Assembly (NCBI RefSeq): GCF_913773995.1
Contig: NZ_CAJYES010000028.1
Coordinates: 1 to 47,525 of the forward strand
DNA: 47,525 nt
Reading direction: 5' to 3'
Source: an uncultured Pseudacidovorax sp.
Lineage (GTDB): Bacteria > Pseudomonadota > Gammaproteobacteria > Burkholderiales > Burkholderiaceae_C
Position 1 is the stretch's first letter, and the number at the start of each line of letters is the position of its first letter. This document shows, piece by piece, positions 34,947 through 42,816 of this stretch. The notes below the pieces were generated by a model. The model had not been told where the DNA came from, did no database searches, and was given only the letters and a program-made list of their open reading frames with translations. A program made the translations under genes and the position numbers.

Positions 34947-36974
34947 TCAGGCCGCGCTGCGCAACGCGGCCTGCAGCGTCTCGTGCACCGCCTCCGGGTC
35001 CGCCGGCTTGATCAGGTGCGCGGCAAAGCCGGCGGCCTGGGTGCGCTGGCGGTCGATGGGACTGCCGTAGCCGCTCAGCGCCACCACGGGCAGCCGGGCA
35101 CCGAGGGCGCGCCCGATCTCCACGCCGCTGCCATCGGGCAGGCCCAGGTCGGTCAGCACGATGTCGAACTCCTTCTGCGCGGCGCAGGCCAGGCCTTCGG
35201 CCACCGAGGCGGCGTGGGTGATGGCATAGCCGTAGTCCTGCAGGAAAAGCATCAACAGCTCGGCCGCCTGGACGTTGTCCTCCACCATGAGCACCCGGGC
35301 GCCCTGGGCAGCGGCGGGAGCCGGCGGCAGGGTGGGCGCGGCGCGCAGGGGCTGGGTCTCCTCGCGGTCGGCCAGCGGCAGCCGCATCTCGAAGGTGGCG
35401 CCCTGACCCGGGCCGGCGCTGGTGGCGGTGAGCATGCCCCCGTGCTCGATGACCAGGTGCCGCGCAATGGCCAGGCCCAGGCCCAGCCCGCCGAACTGGC
35501 GTGCGACCTCGCGGTCGGCCTGCTCGAAGGCCTTGAAGATGCGCTCCAGCGCGTCGGGCGCGATGCCGATGCCGTGGTCGACCACGCGCACGACGAAATG
35601 CCCGTCATGCACCTCGGACTCGAGCCGGATCGTGGCGCCGGCCGGACTGAACTTGATCGCGTTGCGCAGAAGGTTGGCGATGACCTGCTTGATGCGGGCG
35701 GCATCGGCCCGCACCCAGGCGCCTTCGGCCATGCCGCGCACACTGAGCTTGAGCTTCTTCTCCGCCAGCGCGCCGCGCATCATCTCGCCCACCTCGCCCG
35801 GCAGCGTGGCCGCGTCGAGCCGGTCGGCGCGAAGGCTCAGCTTGCCGCTGGTGATGGTGGAGACATCGAGCAGGTCGTCGATGAGGCGGGCCTCCAGCTC
35901 GACGTTGCGGCGGATGCCGGGGATCAGGTCCTTGTGGCGCTCGGGCACGGTGGCCAGTCGCTGCAGCAACTGCGCGGCGAAGGAGATGGCGGCCAGCGGA
36001 TTGCGCAGCTCGTGCGAGACGATGGCCAGGAAGCGGTCCTTGGCCTCGTTGGCGCGGGCCATGTCTTCCTGCGCCGCCTCGGCCTGGGCGACGGCGGCCC
36101 GCAGGGCTTCGGCATTGCGATGCTCGGCAGTTCGGTCGCGGATGATCAGGCAGTAGCGCACGCGGCTGGTGGCCACCGGCGGCGCCCCGGCCGAGGGCTC
36201 GGCATCCAGGCAGGCGACGACCACATCGGCCCAGCAGGGCTCGCCGCGCACGGGCTGCAGCCACAGCTGCCCGTTGAAGCTGCCACCGGCGCAGCTGGCG
36301 TGCAGCCACTCCATGGGCTGCGGCCCTTCGCGACTGGTGAGGAATTCATGCAGGGGGCGGCCCAGCGCCTCCGACTCGACCGAGCCGAAGATCTGTCGCG
36401 CACCCAGGTTCCAGCGCAGAACACGCGCCTGGGCATCCAGCAGCACCACCGCATAGTCCGCCAGCGAATCGACCAGGCGGCCGAAGAGCAGGTCGTTGTC
36501 CTGCAGGGCGCGCTCGGCGCGCACGCGCCCATCGCGCACGGCCACTTCGCGCAGCGCGCGATCCACGACCATCGGCAGGCGCGAGAGGCGGCCCTTGCTC
36601 ACGTAGTCGGTGGCACCCTGGCGCAGCAGCTCGACGGCGTTGTCCTCGCCGATGACGCCCGAGACGAAGACGAAGGGCACCTGCGGCGCCAGACTGCGCG
36701 CCAGCTCCAGCGCCTGCTGGCCGGAATAGCCGGGCAGCTCGAAGTCCGACAGGATGAGCTCGAAGCGCTCCTGCCGCAGGGCCTCGGCATAGCCGGCTTC
36801 GTCGCGCACCGTGGTGACCTTCGCATGCGGATACGCACGCAACAGTGCCTCCATCAGCAACTCGGCATCGAAGACCGAGTCTTCCAGCATCAGCACCCGA
36901 AAGGGCGCCAGTGCGCCCCCCGCCGCGGCGGGCCGGGCGGCAGAGCCCGCCCCAGCGGCCGCCCGTTCACTCAT
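34947..36974 (-). CDS. Hybrid histidine kinase, REC-PAS-HisKA-HATPase-REC
   Basis: 675 residues and soluble. Receiver 1 begins FRVLMLEDSVFDAELLMEAL with its acceptor Asp in LILSDFELPGYSG near residue 76. A PAS domain (about 150-275) contains YAVVLLDAQARVLRWNLGAR. The HisKA motif FLAIVSHELRNPLAAIS has its His near residue 320, then NLLRNAIKFSP (N box) and FGGLGLGLAIARHL (G box). Receiver 2 has RVLMVEDNVQAAELL and Asp in IVLTDLGLPDGSG near residue 606. With receivers at both ends it can both receive and pass phosphate. It is the last gene after the phytochrome kinase and a single receiver, overlapping the latter by 8 bases. Confidence 0.94.
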   Translation of the reverse strand: MSERAAAGAGSAARPAAAGGALAPFRVLMLEDSVFDAELLMEALLRAYPHAKVTTVRDEAGYAEALRQERFELILSDFELPGYSGQQALELARSLAPQVPFVFVSGVIGEDNAVELLRQGATDYVSKGRLSRLPMVVDRALREVAVRDGRVRAERALQDNDLLFGRLVDSLADYAVVLLDAQARVLRWNLGARQIFGSVESEALGRPLHEFLTSREGPQPMEWLHASCAGGSFNGQLWLQPVRGEPCWADVVVACLDAEPSAGAPPVATSRVRYCLIIRDRTAEHRNAEALRAAVAQAEAAQEDMARANEAKDRFLAIVSHELRNPLAAISFAAQLLQRLATVPERHKDLIPGIRRNVELEARLIDDLLDVSTITSGKLSLRADRLDAATLPGEVGEMMRGALAEKKLKLSVRGMAEGAWVRADAARIKQVIANLLRNAIKFSPAGATIRLESEVHDGHFVVRVVDHGIGIAPDALERIFKAFEQADREVARQFGGLGLGLAIARHLVIEHGGMLTATSAGPGQGATFEMRLPLADREETQPLRAAPTLPPAPAAAQGARVLMVEDNVQAAELLMLFLQDYGYAITHAASVAEGLACAAQKEFDIVLTDLGLPDGSGVEIGRALGARLPVVALSGYGSPIDRQRTQAAGFAAHLIKPADPEAVHETLQAALRSAA

Positions 36975-37425
36975 AGCGGCGCGAGGTCTTGACCGAGCCG
37001 GGCGGCGGCTCGTTGAGCACCGCCCAGAACACGCCCAGGTCGGCGATGGCCGAGACGAACTGCTTGAAGTCCACCGGCTTGACCACGTAGGCATTGACGC
37101 CCAGCTCGTAGCTGCGCAGCACGTCGGATTCCTGCTGCGAGGAGGTGAGCATCACCACCGGCACGCTGCGCAGGCTGGGATTGGCGCGCACCTGCTCCAG
37201 CACCTCCAGGCCGTCCACCTTGGGCAGCTTAAGGTCCAGCAGGATGACCGCCGGATTGCCCGTGCCGCGGTCGGCGAATTCGCCTTCCTGGTTGAGGTAG
37301 GCCAGCGCCTGGGCGCCGTCGCGCACGGTGATGACCTCGTTGGCCAGCTGGCTGCGTTCGAGCGCCATGAGGGTGAGTTCGAGGTCCCGCTTGTCGTCCT
37401 CGACCAGCAAGATGGGCTTAAGCAT
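36967..37425 (-). CDS. Single-domain response regulator (Rcp1-like)
   Basis: 152 residues, receiver domain only. PILLVEDDKRDLELTLMALE supplies the acidic pocket, VILLDLKLPKVDGLEVLEQV the acceptor Asp, VVMLTSSQQESDVLRSYELG the Thr/Ser switch and AYVVKPVDFKQF the Lys. The long segment between strands and the KLPKVDG motif match the Rcp regulators paired with phytochromes. GGAG 6 bases before the ATG at 37425 selects this start; the frame is open to 37533. The 5' end overlaps the phytochrome stop by 8 bases. It should carry phosphate from the photoreceptor to the hybrid kinase. Confidence 0.94.
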   Translation of the reverse strand: MLKPILLVEDDKRDLELTLMALERSQLANEVITVRDGAQALAYLNQEGEFADRGTGNPAVILLDLKLPKVDGLEVLEQVRANPSLRSVPVVMLTSSQQESDVLRSYELGVNAYVVKPVDFKQFVSAIADLGVFWAVLNEPPPGSVKTSRRYE

Positions 37426-39664
37426 GAAGTTCTCCGGGCGCATCCTGCGCGGGACCTGGGGGATGGGGGGGCAGCACGAAACCGAAGCGGGCACCGCGAC
37501 CGGGTTCGCCATGCGCCCAGACCCGGCCGCCATGACGCTCGACGATGCGCTTGACGTTGGCCAGGCCGATGCCGGTGCCCTCGAACTCCTCCGCGGAATG
37601 CAGCCGCTGGAACACGCCGAAGAGCTTGCCCACGTACTTCATTTCGAAGCCGACGCCATTGTCCTCGACCTCGATGCCGCTGCCGTCCGCCTCGCGGATG
37701 GCCCTCACCTGGATCACGGCCGGGCTGGCCCCCCGCGTGTACTTCAGGGCGTTTCCGAGCAGGTTGCGCGTGGCCACCTGCAGCAGCAGCGGATCGGCCT
37801 CCAGCACGGGCAGCGGCGCCTGCACCTTCCACTGCACGCCGCGGGCGGCGTCGCCGCGCGAGAGTTCGTGGATCAGCCCTTCGATCAGGTCCGCCATCTT
37901 CACCGGCCGCAGCTTGAGCGCCGTGCGGCCCATGCGCGAGAAGTCGAGCAGCGCATCGACCAGCTCACCCGCGAAGGCCGCCGCGTCCTTGACGTTGGAG
38001 AGGTAGCGCAGCGCCCGCTCGGACAGCTGGCGCCCTTCCATGTCGACCACCAAGTCCACGAAGCCGGCGATGTGGCGCATGGGTGCCCGCAGGTCGTGCG
38101 AGACGGTGTACGAGAACGCCTCCAGCTCGCGGTTGACGCGGCTCAGCTCCGTGGCCACGGCGGCCATCTCTTCCGCCCGGCGCAGCACGATGCCGATGAG
38201 CGCCTGGCGCAGTTCGTCGGCCGCGGCGCGCTCCTCGGCGGTCCAGGGCAGGCTGCGGCCGCGGATCTTCTGCGCCCAGCTGGAGAAGCTGCGCCGCGGA
38301 TGGATGCGGCCGTCTTCCGGGCGCACTTCCTTGCGCGGGTCGCCCGCCCAGGTGATGGTGCGCACATGCTCCGGCCGGAACCACAGCACCAGGTGGCGGT
38401 GCACCTGCGAGATCGACACCGCCAGGCAGCCGGCGATCTCCTGGCCCGCCGACCAGGCCGGCACGGTGTGCGGACTCAGGGCGTCGTTGGCGTAGACCGG
38501 CTCTTCCAGGCCGGCGATCCAGCTGGCCAGGGCCAGCACCTCGGACTTGGGCGGGGTCTCGCCCGTGGTCCAGACCTCGTCGTCGAGCACCACGGCCGCG
38601 CCGGCGGCGCGCGCCAGCCGCAGCAGGGGCGCCGGCTCGGCCAGCAGGCGCTGCAGGCTGGCATCGCTGTCGGACAGGTGCGAGACGATCTCCAGGATCA
38701 GCTTGCGCAGCTCCAGCCGCTGGGCAGCCGAGGCGTTGCTTTCCTTGGCCTGTATCTGCAGCGACACCAGCCGCCCGAGGTGCTCGCAGGCCAGGCGCGT
38801 GGTGGGCGCCAGCTGGCGCGGCTGGTGGTGATGGCAGGAGATCAGCCCCCACAGCCGCCCCTGCACCACCAGCGACACCGACATGGACGCCAGCGTGCCC
38901 ATGTTGCGCATGTACTCGAGGTGCACTGGCGACACGCTGCGCAGACCCGACTGGGACAGATCCACCGGCCGCTCGTCGCCCGGCCCGATCAGCGGAACGG
39001 GCGTGTAGTTGGCGTCGGGAATGATGCGGAAGTGGTTGAGCGTGTACAGCTCGCGCGCCTGCGCCGGAATGTCGGAGGCGGGAAAGTGGTGTCCCGTGTA
39101 GCGCTCGTAGCCGTCCTCGGCCACCTCGGCCAGCACGCGGCCATCGCCGTTCTCGTCGAAGCGGTAGAGCAGACAGCGGCCGAAGCCGCTGAGCTGCTTC
39201 ATCTCGGCGACGGCCAGCACGGCCAGCGCCTCGATGTCGTCCACGGCCTGCAGCCGCGGCATGAAGGCCCGTGCCACCGTGTAGATGGACGTGCTTCCGT
39301 GCCCAGGCTCTTCCTGCGGCGGTTCGAACTCCACGATGAGCCGGCCATCGCGGGCATGGGCCGAGGCCTGCATGTGGCCGCCCTCGCCCACCGCGAAGTT
39401 GCCCAGCGGCACCGGGAAGGCCTGCTCCGGCAGGGCCTGCAGCCCGCGGGCCAGCAGTTCGGCGACAGCGGCGTGGCGCTCATGCTCGGGCCAGTTGGCA
39501 CTCCACGCCGTCTGCCGCCCGCTGGCGATGTCGATCACCAGCAACCGGCCGTGCGGCTGGATCGCGCCGGGGATGCGGATGGGCTCGTCCTCGCAGCGCG
39601 CGAGGTCGGCAGGCTCCGGCCCCGAAGGTGGCGTGAGCGCGGATGGGGCGGAAGGCGAATTCAT
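37418..39664 (-). CDS. bphP: Bacteriophytochrome photoreceptor histidine kinase
   Basis: 748 residues with PAS-GAF-PHY-HK order. Cys24 in LARCEDEPIRIPGAIQPHG is the biliverdin-binding residue of bacteriophytochromes. The GAF domain has GRVLAEVAEDGYERYTGHHF and FPASDIPAQARELY (the PxSDIP motif). The PHY domain has the tongue motif HPRRSFSSW. The kinase has FSYTVSHDLRAPMRHI (His near residue 521), NLLGNALKYTRG and GTGIGLANVKRIVERHGG. It should sense red/far-red light in the cytosol and phosphorylate the receiver encoded next. No haem oxygenase gene (biliverdin supply) lies beside it in the window. The ATG lacks a visible Shine-Dalgarno. Confidence 0.95.
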   Translation of the reverse strand: MNSPSAPSALTPPSGPEPADLARCEDEPIRIPGAIQPHGRLLVIDIASGRQTAWSANWPEHERHAAVAELLARGLQALPEQAFPVPLGNFAVGEGGHMQASAHARDGRLIVEFEPPQEEPGHGSTSIYTVARAFMPRLQAVDDIEALAVLAVAEMKQLSGFGRCLLYRFDENGDGRVLAEVAEDGYERYTGHHFPASDIPAQARELYTLNHFRIIPDANYTPVPLIGPGDERPVDLSQSGLRSVSPVHLEYMRNMGTLASMSVSLVVQGRLWGLISCHHHQPRQLAPTTRLACEHLGRLVSLQIQAKESNASAAQRLELRKLILEIVSHLSDSDASLQRLLAEPAPLLRLARAAGAAVVLDDEVWTTGETPPKSEVLALASWIAGLEEPVYANDALSPHTVPAWSAGQEIAGCLAVSISQVHRHLVLWFRPEHVRTITWAGDPRKEVRPEDGRIHPRRSFSSWAQKIRGRSLPWTAEERAAADELRQALIGIVLRRAEEMAAVATELSRVNRELEAFSYTVSHDLRAPMRHIAGFVDLVVDMEGRQLSERALRYLSNVKDAAAFAGELVDALLDFSRMGRTALKLRPVKMADLIEGLIHELSRGDAARGVQWKVQAPLPVLEADPLLLQVATRNLLGNALKYTRGASPAVIQVRAIREADGSGIEVEDNGVGFEMKYVGKLFGVFQRLHSAEEFEGTGIGLANVKRIVERHGGRVWAHGEPGRGARFGFVLPPHPPGPAQDAPGELHA

Positions 39665-39881
39665 GCAGGAAGGGGGCGCGCACGGCGGCCAGGGCAGGCC
39701 AGCGGCGATCGGGGCAAGGCGGAGCGAGGGTGCTGGACTTTCTCAGCTTTTGCCGTCCCACTTTGTAGGCGCAGGCCGACAGGCGAAGCCCTGCGAGGCC
39801 CCGTCACGCCTTCACGGCCATCCCCAGCGTCGGCGAAGGCGTCGGCAGCGCACGGCGCCACGGCACGCCCTCTGCCGCGTC
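39665..39881. other. 217-base gap between the lyase gene and bphP
   Basis: Both flanking genes run on the minus strand, so this gap holds the end of operon 2 and the bphP promoter. No gene is seen. A clear terminator with a T-run and a clear promoter could not be identified. Confidence 0.4.
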
Positions 39882-40799
39882 TCATCCCTCGTACTGCCGA
39901 CCCCGCGCGAGCAGCTCGGGCGTGCCGATCACGGCATTGAGCCCATCGAAATCCAGCATCGACGAACGCCAGGGCTCGGTGGTCTGGTGCGCCCGCAGGC
40001 TGGCGAAGTAGCCCTGCATCGCATGGGCCAGGGCCCGCACCGTGCCGCCCGGGAAGATGACGATCCGAAAACCCAGGCGGCCCAGCTCGTCCGCGGGCGT
40101 GATCGGCGTCTTGCCGCCTTCGACCATGTTGGCCAGCAGCGGCACGCGGCCGGCGAATCGCTGCGCGGCCTTGGCCAGTTGTTCCGGCGTGCGCAGAGCC
40201 TCGATGAAGAGCGCATCGACACCGCAGGCCAGATAGGCCTCGGCCCGGTCCATGGCGGCGTCCCAGCCCTCCACGGCCAGGGCATCGGTGCGCGCGAGGA
40301 TCAGCGTGTCGGCGCTGCGGCGCGCGTCCAGCGCAGCGCGCAGCTTGCCCTGCATCTCGGCGACGGGCACCACGGTCTTGCCGTCCAGGTGGCCGCAGCG
40401 CTTGGGAAAGCCCTGGTCCTCCAGCTGGATCATGGCGGCGCCGGCGCGCTCCAGGCCGGCCACGGTGCGTTGCGTGTTCAGCGCATTGCCGAAGCCGGTG
40501 TCGGCGTCCACGATCACCGGCGTGCGCACCCGCTCGGTGATGTGGGCCAGCGTGTCGCAGACCTCGGTGAAGGTGGTGAGCCCGATGTCGGAGCGGCCCA
40601 GCTTCGTATAGGCGATGGAGGCACCCGACAGGTACAGCGCCTCGAAGCCGGCCTGCTCGGCCAGCAGCGCGCTGAAGGCGTCGTAGACGCCCGGGCACAG
40701 CAGGGGCTCGGGCCGCGCCAGGCGCGCGGCAAGCCCGGCGCCTGCAGTGACGGAAGGGCTGCGCCCAGGGCGCGCCGAAGAAGAAGTCGTCTCGTTCAT
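39882..40799 (-). CDS. Isocitrate lyase/PEP mutase superfamily lyase (operon 2)
   Basis: 305 residues, PEPM/ICL TIM barrel. LCPGVYDAFSALLAEQAGFE, LYLSGASIAYTKLG, VIVDADTGFGNALNT (metal-binding Asp), MIQLEDQGFPKRCGHLDGK and LILARTDALAVEGWDAAMDR match methylisocitrate or dimethylmalate lyase-type enzymes. The KRCGH loop with catalytic Cys is intact, unlike in the paralogue at 10923-11798. Expected reaction: retro-aldol or Claisen-type cleavage of a substituted malate to an oxo-acid and a carboxylic acid, needing Mg. It could instead be an oxaloacetate decarboxylase-like enzyme. Last gene of the seven-gene overlapping operon; ATGA overlap with the flavoprotein gene. Confidence 0.9.
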   Translation of the reverse strand: MNETTSSSARPGRSPSVTAGAGLAARLARPEPLLCPGVYDAFSALLAEQAGFEALYLSGASIAYTKLGRSDIGLTTFTEVCDTLAHITERVRTPVIVDADTGFGNALNTQRTVAGLERAGAAMIQLEDQGFPKRCGHLDGKTVVPVAEMQGKLRAALDARRSADTLILARTDALAVEGWDAAMDRAEAYLACGVDALFIEALRTPEQLAKAAQRFAGRVPLLANMVEGGKTPITPADELGRLGFRIVIFPGGTVRALAHAMQGYFASLRAHQTTEPWRSSMLDFDGLNAVIGTPELLARGRQYEG

Positions 40800-42229
40800 G
40801 TCGAAGTGGATGTGCGCAGGAAGGCCGCCATGTCATGGGCCGCGATATAGCCGCCCGCCACCGCGCTGAGCAGGCCGTTGCCGGAGAGGTAGCCGCTGAC
40901 ATGGTTGCCGGAGACGCCGCGCGCCGCGCCGCCCGCCGCCCAGAGGTTGGGTAGCGGCTGGCCCTGGCCATCGAGCACGCGGGTGCGTGCATCGATGTCG
41001 AGCCCGCCCTGCGTATGGAACAGGGCGCCGGTCACCTTCACGGCGTAGAAGGGTGCGTCGAGGCGGCGCGGCAGCCGGCGGCCGAAGGCATCGGGCTCGC
41101 CCGGCGTCCAGGCAGACAGCGTCTCGCCGAGCGTGCCCGGATCGCAGCCGATGAGCGCCGCAAGCGCTTCGAGCGAATCGGCCCGCCGGACGGCGCCGGC
41201 GCTCTCGGCCTCGACGAAGTCGGGAAAGCCCTGCGCCAGCGCATGCACCGGCGTGTCGAACACGTTCCAGGCGATGCCACCGGGCTGCGCGACCACGTGC
41301 AGCGCGGCTTCAGAGTAGCCCTGCGACTCGTCATGGAAGCGGCGGCCTTCGCGGTTGATCTGGACGCCGCCCTCGACCATCAGGGCCCAGGTCATCAGCA
41401 CGCCGTGCGGCACGGCCCAGGAGCCGTGGCCCTGGTAGGCCTGCATGTCCGCGAGTTGCGCGCCCAGCGCCTCGCCCCAGTGCAGCGCGGTGCCGTCGTT
41501 GCCGGTGTGGCCGCCGAAGGTGGCTTCGGCCATCTCCGGGATGTAGCGGCGCACCAGCGCGGGCGCCCCGCCGTAGCCATTGCAGGCCAGCAGCAGCGCG
41601 CGACAGCCGATGGCCTCCACGCTGCCATCGGGCCGACGGGCGCGCACGCCGAGCACGCGGCGCTCCGCGTCGACCACCAGCTCGGTCGCCTGCGCCTCGC
41701 AGAGGATGGGCACCGCCGCCGCCTCGGCCGCAGCCTCCAGCGCCTGCTCCAGCGCGACGCCGGTGCGGGCAGCCAGCGTGTGCATGCGATGGCGGCTGTG
41801 GCCCGGATAGAGAAAGCCCGTCAGCACTTCCCATTGCAGGCCATGGCGCGCTTCGAGATGGTCCAGCGCCGGGGCGATGGCCTGCGTGTAGGCCGCCACC
41901 AGGGCCGGCGCCGCCGTGCCGTGGGCCTTGGCCTGGATGTCTTCGGCGAAGCGCTCGGCATTGTCCTGGACGCCCAGCGCCTGCTGCGTGCGTGTACCGG
42001 CCGCCGGAATGAAGCCGGAGGACAGGCTGGTCGAGCCGCTGGGCTGCGCATCGCGCTCCAGCACCACCGCCTCGACGCCCAGATCGGCGAGCAGCAGTGC
42101 GGCCACGAGGCCGCAGGCGCCCGCGCCCACGATCAGCACGTCGGCCTGCACCGGCGCTTCGAAGCCCGGCTCGACCACCACCCGGGCCGCCGTGCCCGAC
42201 CCGGCCGTGGCCGCCGGAGGGCCGCTCAT
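40796..42229 (-). CDS. FAD-dependent fumarate-reductase-like dehydrogenase
   Basis: 477 residues. The FAD site ADVLIVGAGACGLVAALLLA lies near residue 30, with VVLERDAQPSGSTSLSSGF next. The C-terminal flavin motif is NLWAAGGAARGVSGNHVSGY followed by LSGNGLLSAVAGGYIAAHD. This is the succinate dehydrogenase/fumarate reductase, ketosteroid dehydrogenase and tricarballylate dehydrogenase group, which makes or reduces a C=C bond next to a carboxyl or keto group. In this operon it could oxidise a substituted succinate to the maleate or fumarate form for the hydratase. No signal peptide is seen. The start at 42229 fits the ATGA overlap with the preceding gene; an open frame runs on to 42418. Confidence 0.87.
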   Translation of the reverse strand: MSGPPAATAGSGTAARVVVEPGFEAPVQADVLIVGAGACGLVAALLLADLGVEAVVLERDAQPSGSTSLSSGFIPAAGTRTQQALGVQDNAERFAEDIQAKAHGTAAPALVAAYTQAIAPALDHLEARHGLQWEVLTGFLYPGHSRHRMHTLAARTGVALEQALEAAAEAAAVPILCEAQATELVVDAERRVLGVRARRPDGSVEAIGCRALLLACNGYGGAPALVRRYIPEMAEATFGGHTGNDGTALHWGEALGAQLADMQAYQGHGSWAVPHGVLMTWALMVEGGVQINREGRRFHDESQGYSEAALHVVAQPGGIAWNVFDTPVHALAQGFPDFVEAESAGAVRRADSLEALAALIGCDPGTLGETLSAWTPGEPDAFGRRLPRRLDAPFYAVKVTGALFHTQGGLDIDARTRVLDGQGQPLPNLWAAGGAARGVSGNHVSGYLSGNGLLSAVAGGYIAAHDMAAFLRTSTST

Positions 42230-42816
42230 GCCAGCACCCGGGCGCCGAAGTCGGCGCAGTCCACCACATGGGCGACGGTGGCCATGTCGGCCAGGGCCGT
42301 GGCATGGGTCTCGGGCTTGAAGGCGGCGCAGCCGTCGGCCACCACCCAGGTGTCGTAGTCGCGCATGTGCGCATCGCGCACGGTGCTGGCCACGCCGCCG
42401 TTGGTGACGATGCCGCAAACCGCCACGCGCTCGATGCCGTTCTTGCGCAGCAGCCAGTCGAGCTGGGTGTTGAAGAAGGCGGAGTACGCCACCTTGTGCA
42501 CCGTGGCGTCGATGACCGGCTGCAGCAGCTCCACATTGGCCTGGCCCCAGCTGCCGGGCGCAAAGTCACCCTGCCGCAGGAAGGGCCGCAGCGCCAGCAG
42601 GTGCGGCGAGATCATGGGCGCACCGCCAACGCCGGGCCACAGCGTGAACTGGCTGGCCACCACCAGGCCGCCGGCCGCGCGCACGGCCTGCGCCAGCGGC
42701 AGCACGCGCTCGGGCAGGGCCTGCGCGGCCGGGTTGGCACAGCCGCCGCGGGCATAGGCGCCGCGGGCGTCGAGGAAGTCGTTCTGCAGGTCGATGATGA
42801 CCAGGGCGGTTTTCAT
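42226..42816 (-). CDS. Isochorismatase-fold hydrolase lacking the nucleophile Cys
   Basis: 196 residues. The fold is clear: TALVIIDLQNDFLDARGAY (catalytic Asp near residue 9), a Lys in VHKVAYSAFFNTQLDWLL, and ERVAVCGIVTNGGVASTVRD. Amidases of this family have Cys in the last motif (GIxTxxCVxxT); here that position is Gly (TNGGV). Isochorismatases also lack the Cys and hydrolyse an ether-type bond, so this protein may not be a thiol amidase. In context it is the candidate for hydrolysing the half-amide or carbamoyl product of the hydantoinase-like pair. Another Cys (AVCGI) is six residues earlier. Start at 42816 overlaps the preceding stop by 4 bases. Confidence 0.88.
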   Translation of the reverse strand: MKTALVIIDLQNDFLDARGAYARGGCANPAAQALPERVLPLAQAVRAAGGLVVASQFTLWPGVGGAPMISPHLLALRPFLRQGDFAPGSWGQANVELLQPVIDATVHKVAYSAFFNTQLDWLLRKNGIERVAVCGIVTNGGVASTVRDAHMRDYDTWVVADGCAAFKPETHATALADMATVAHVVDCADFGARVLA

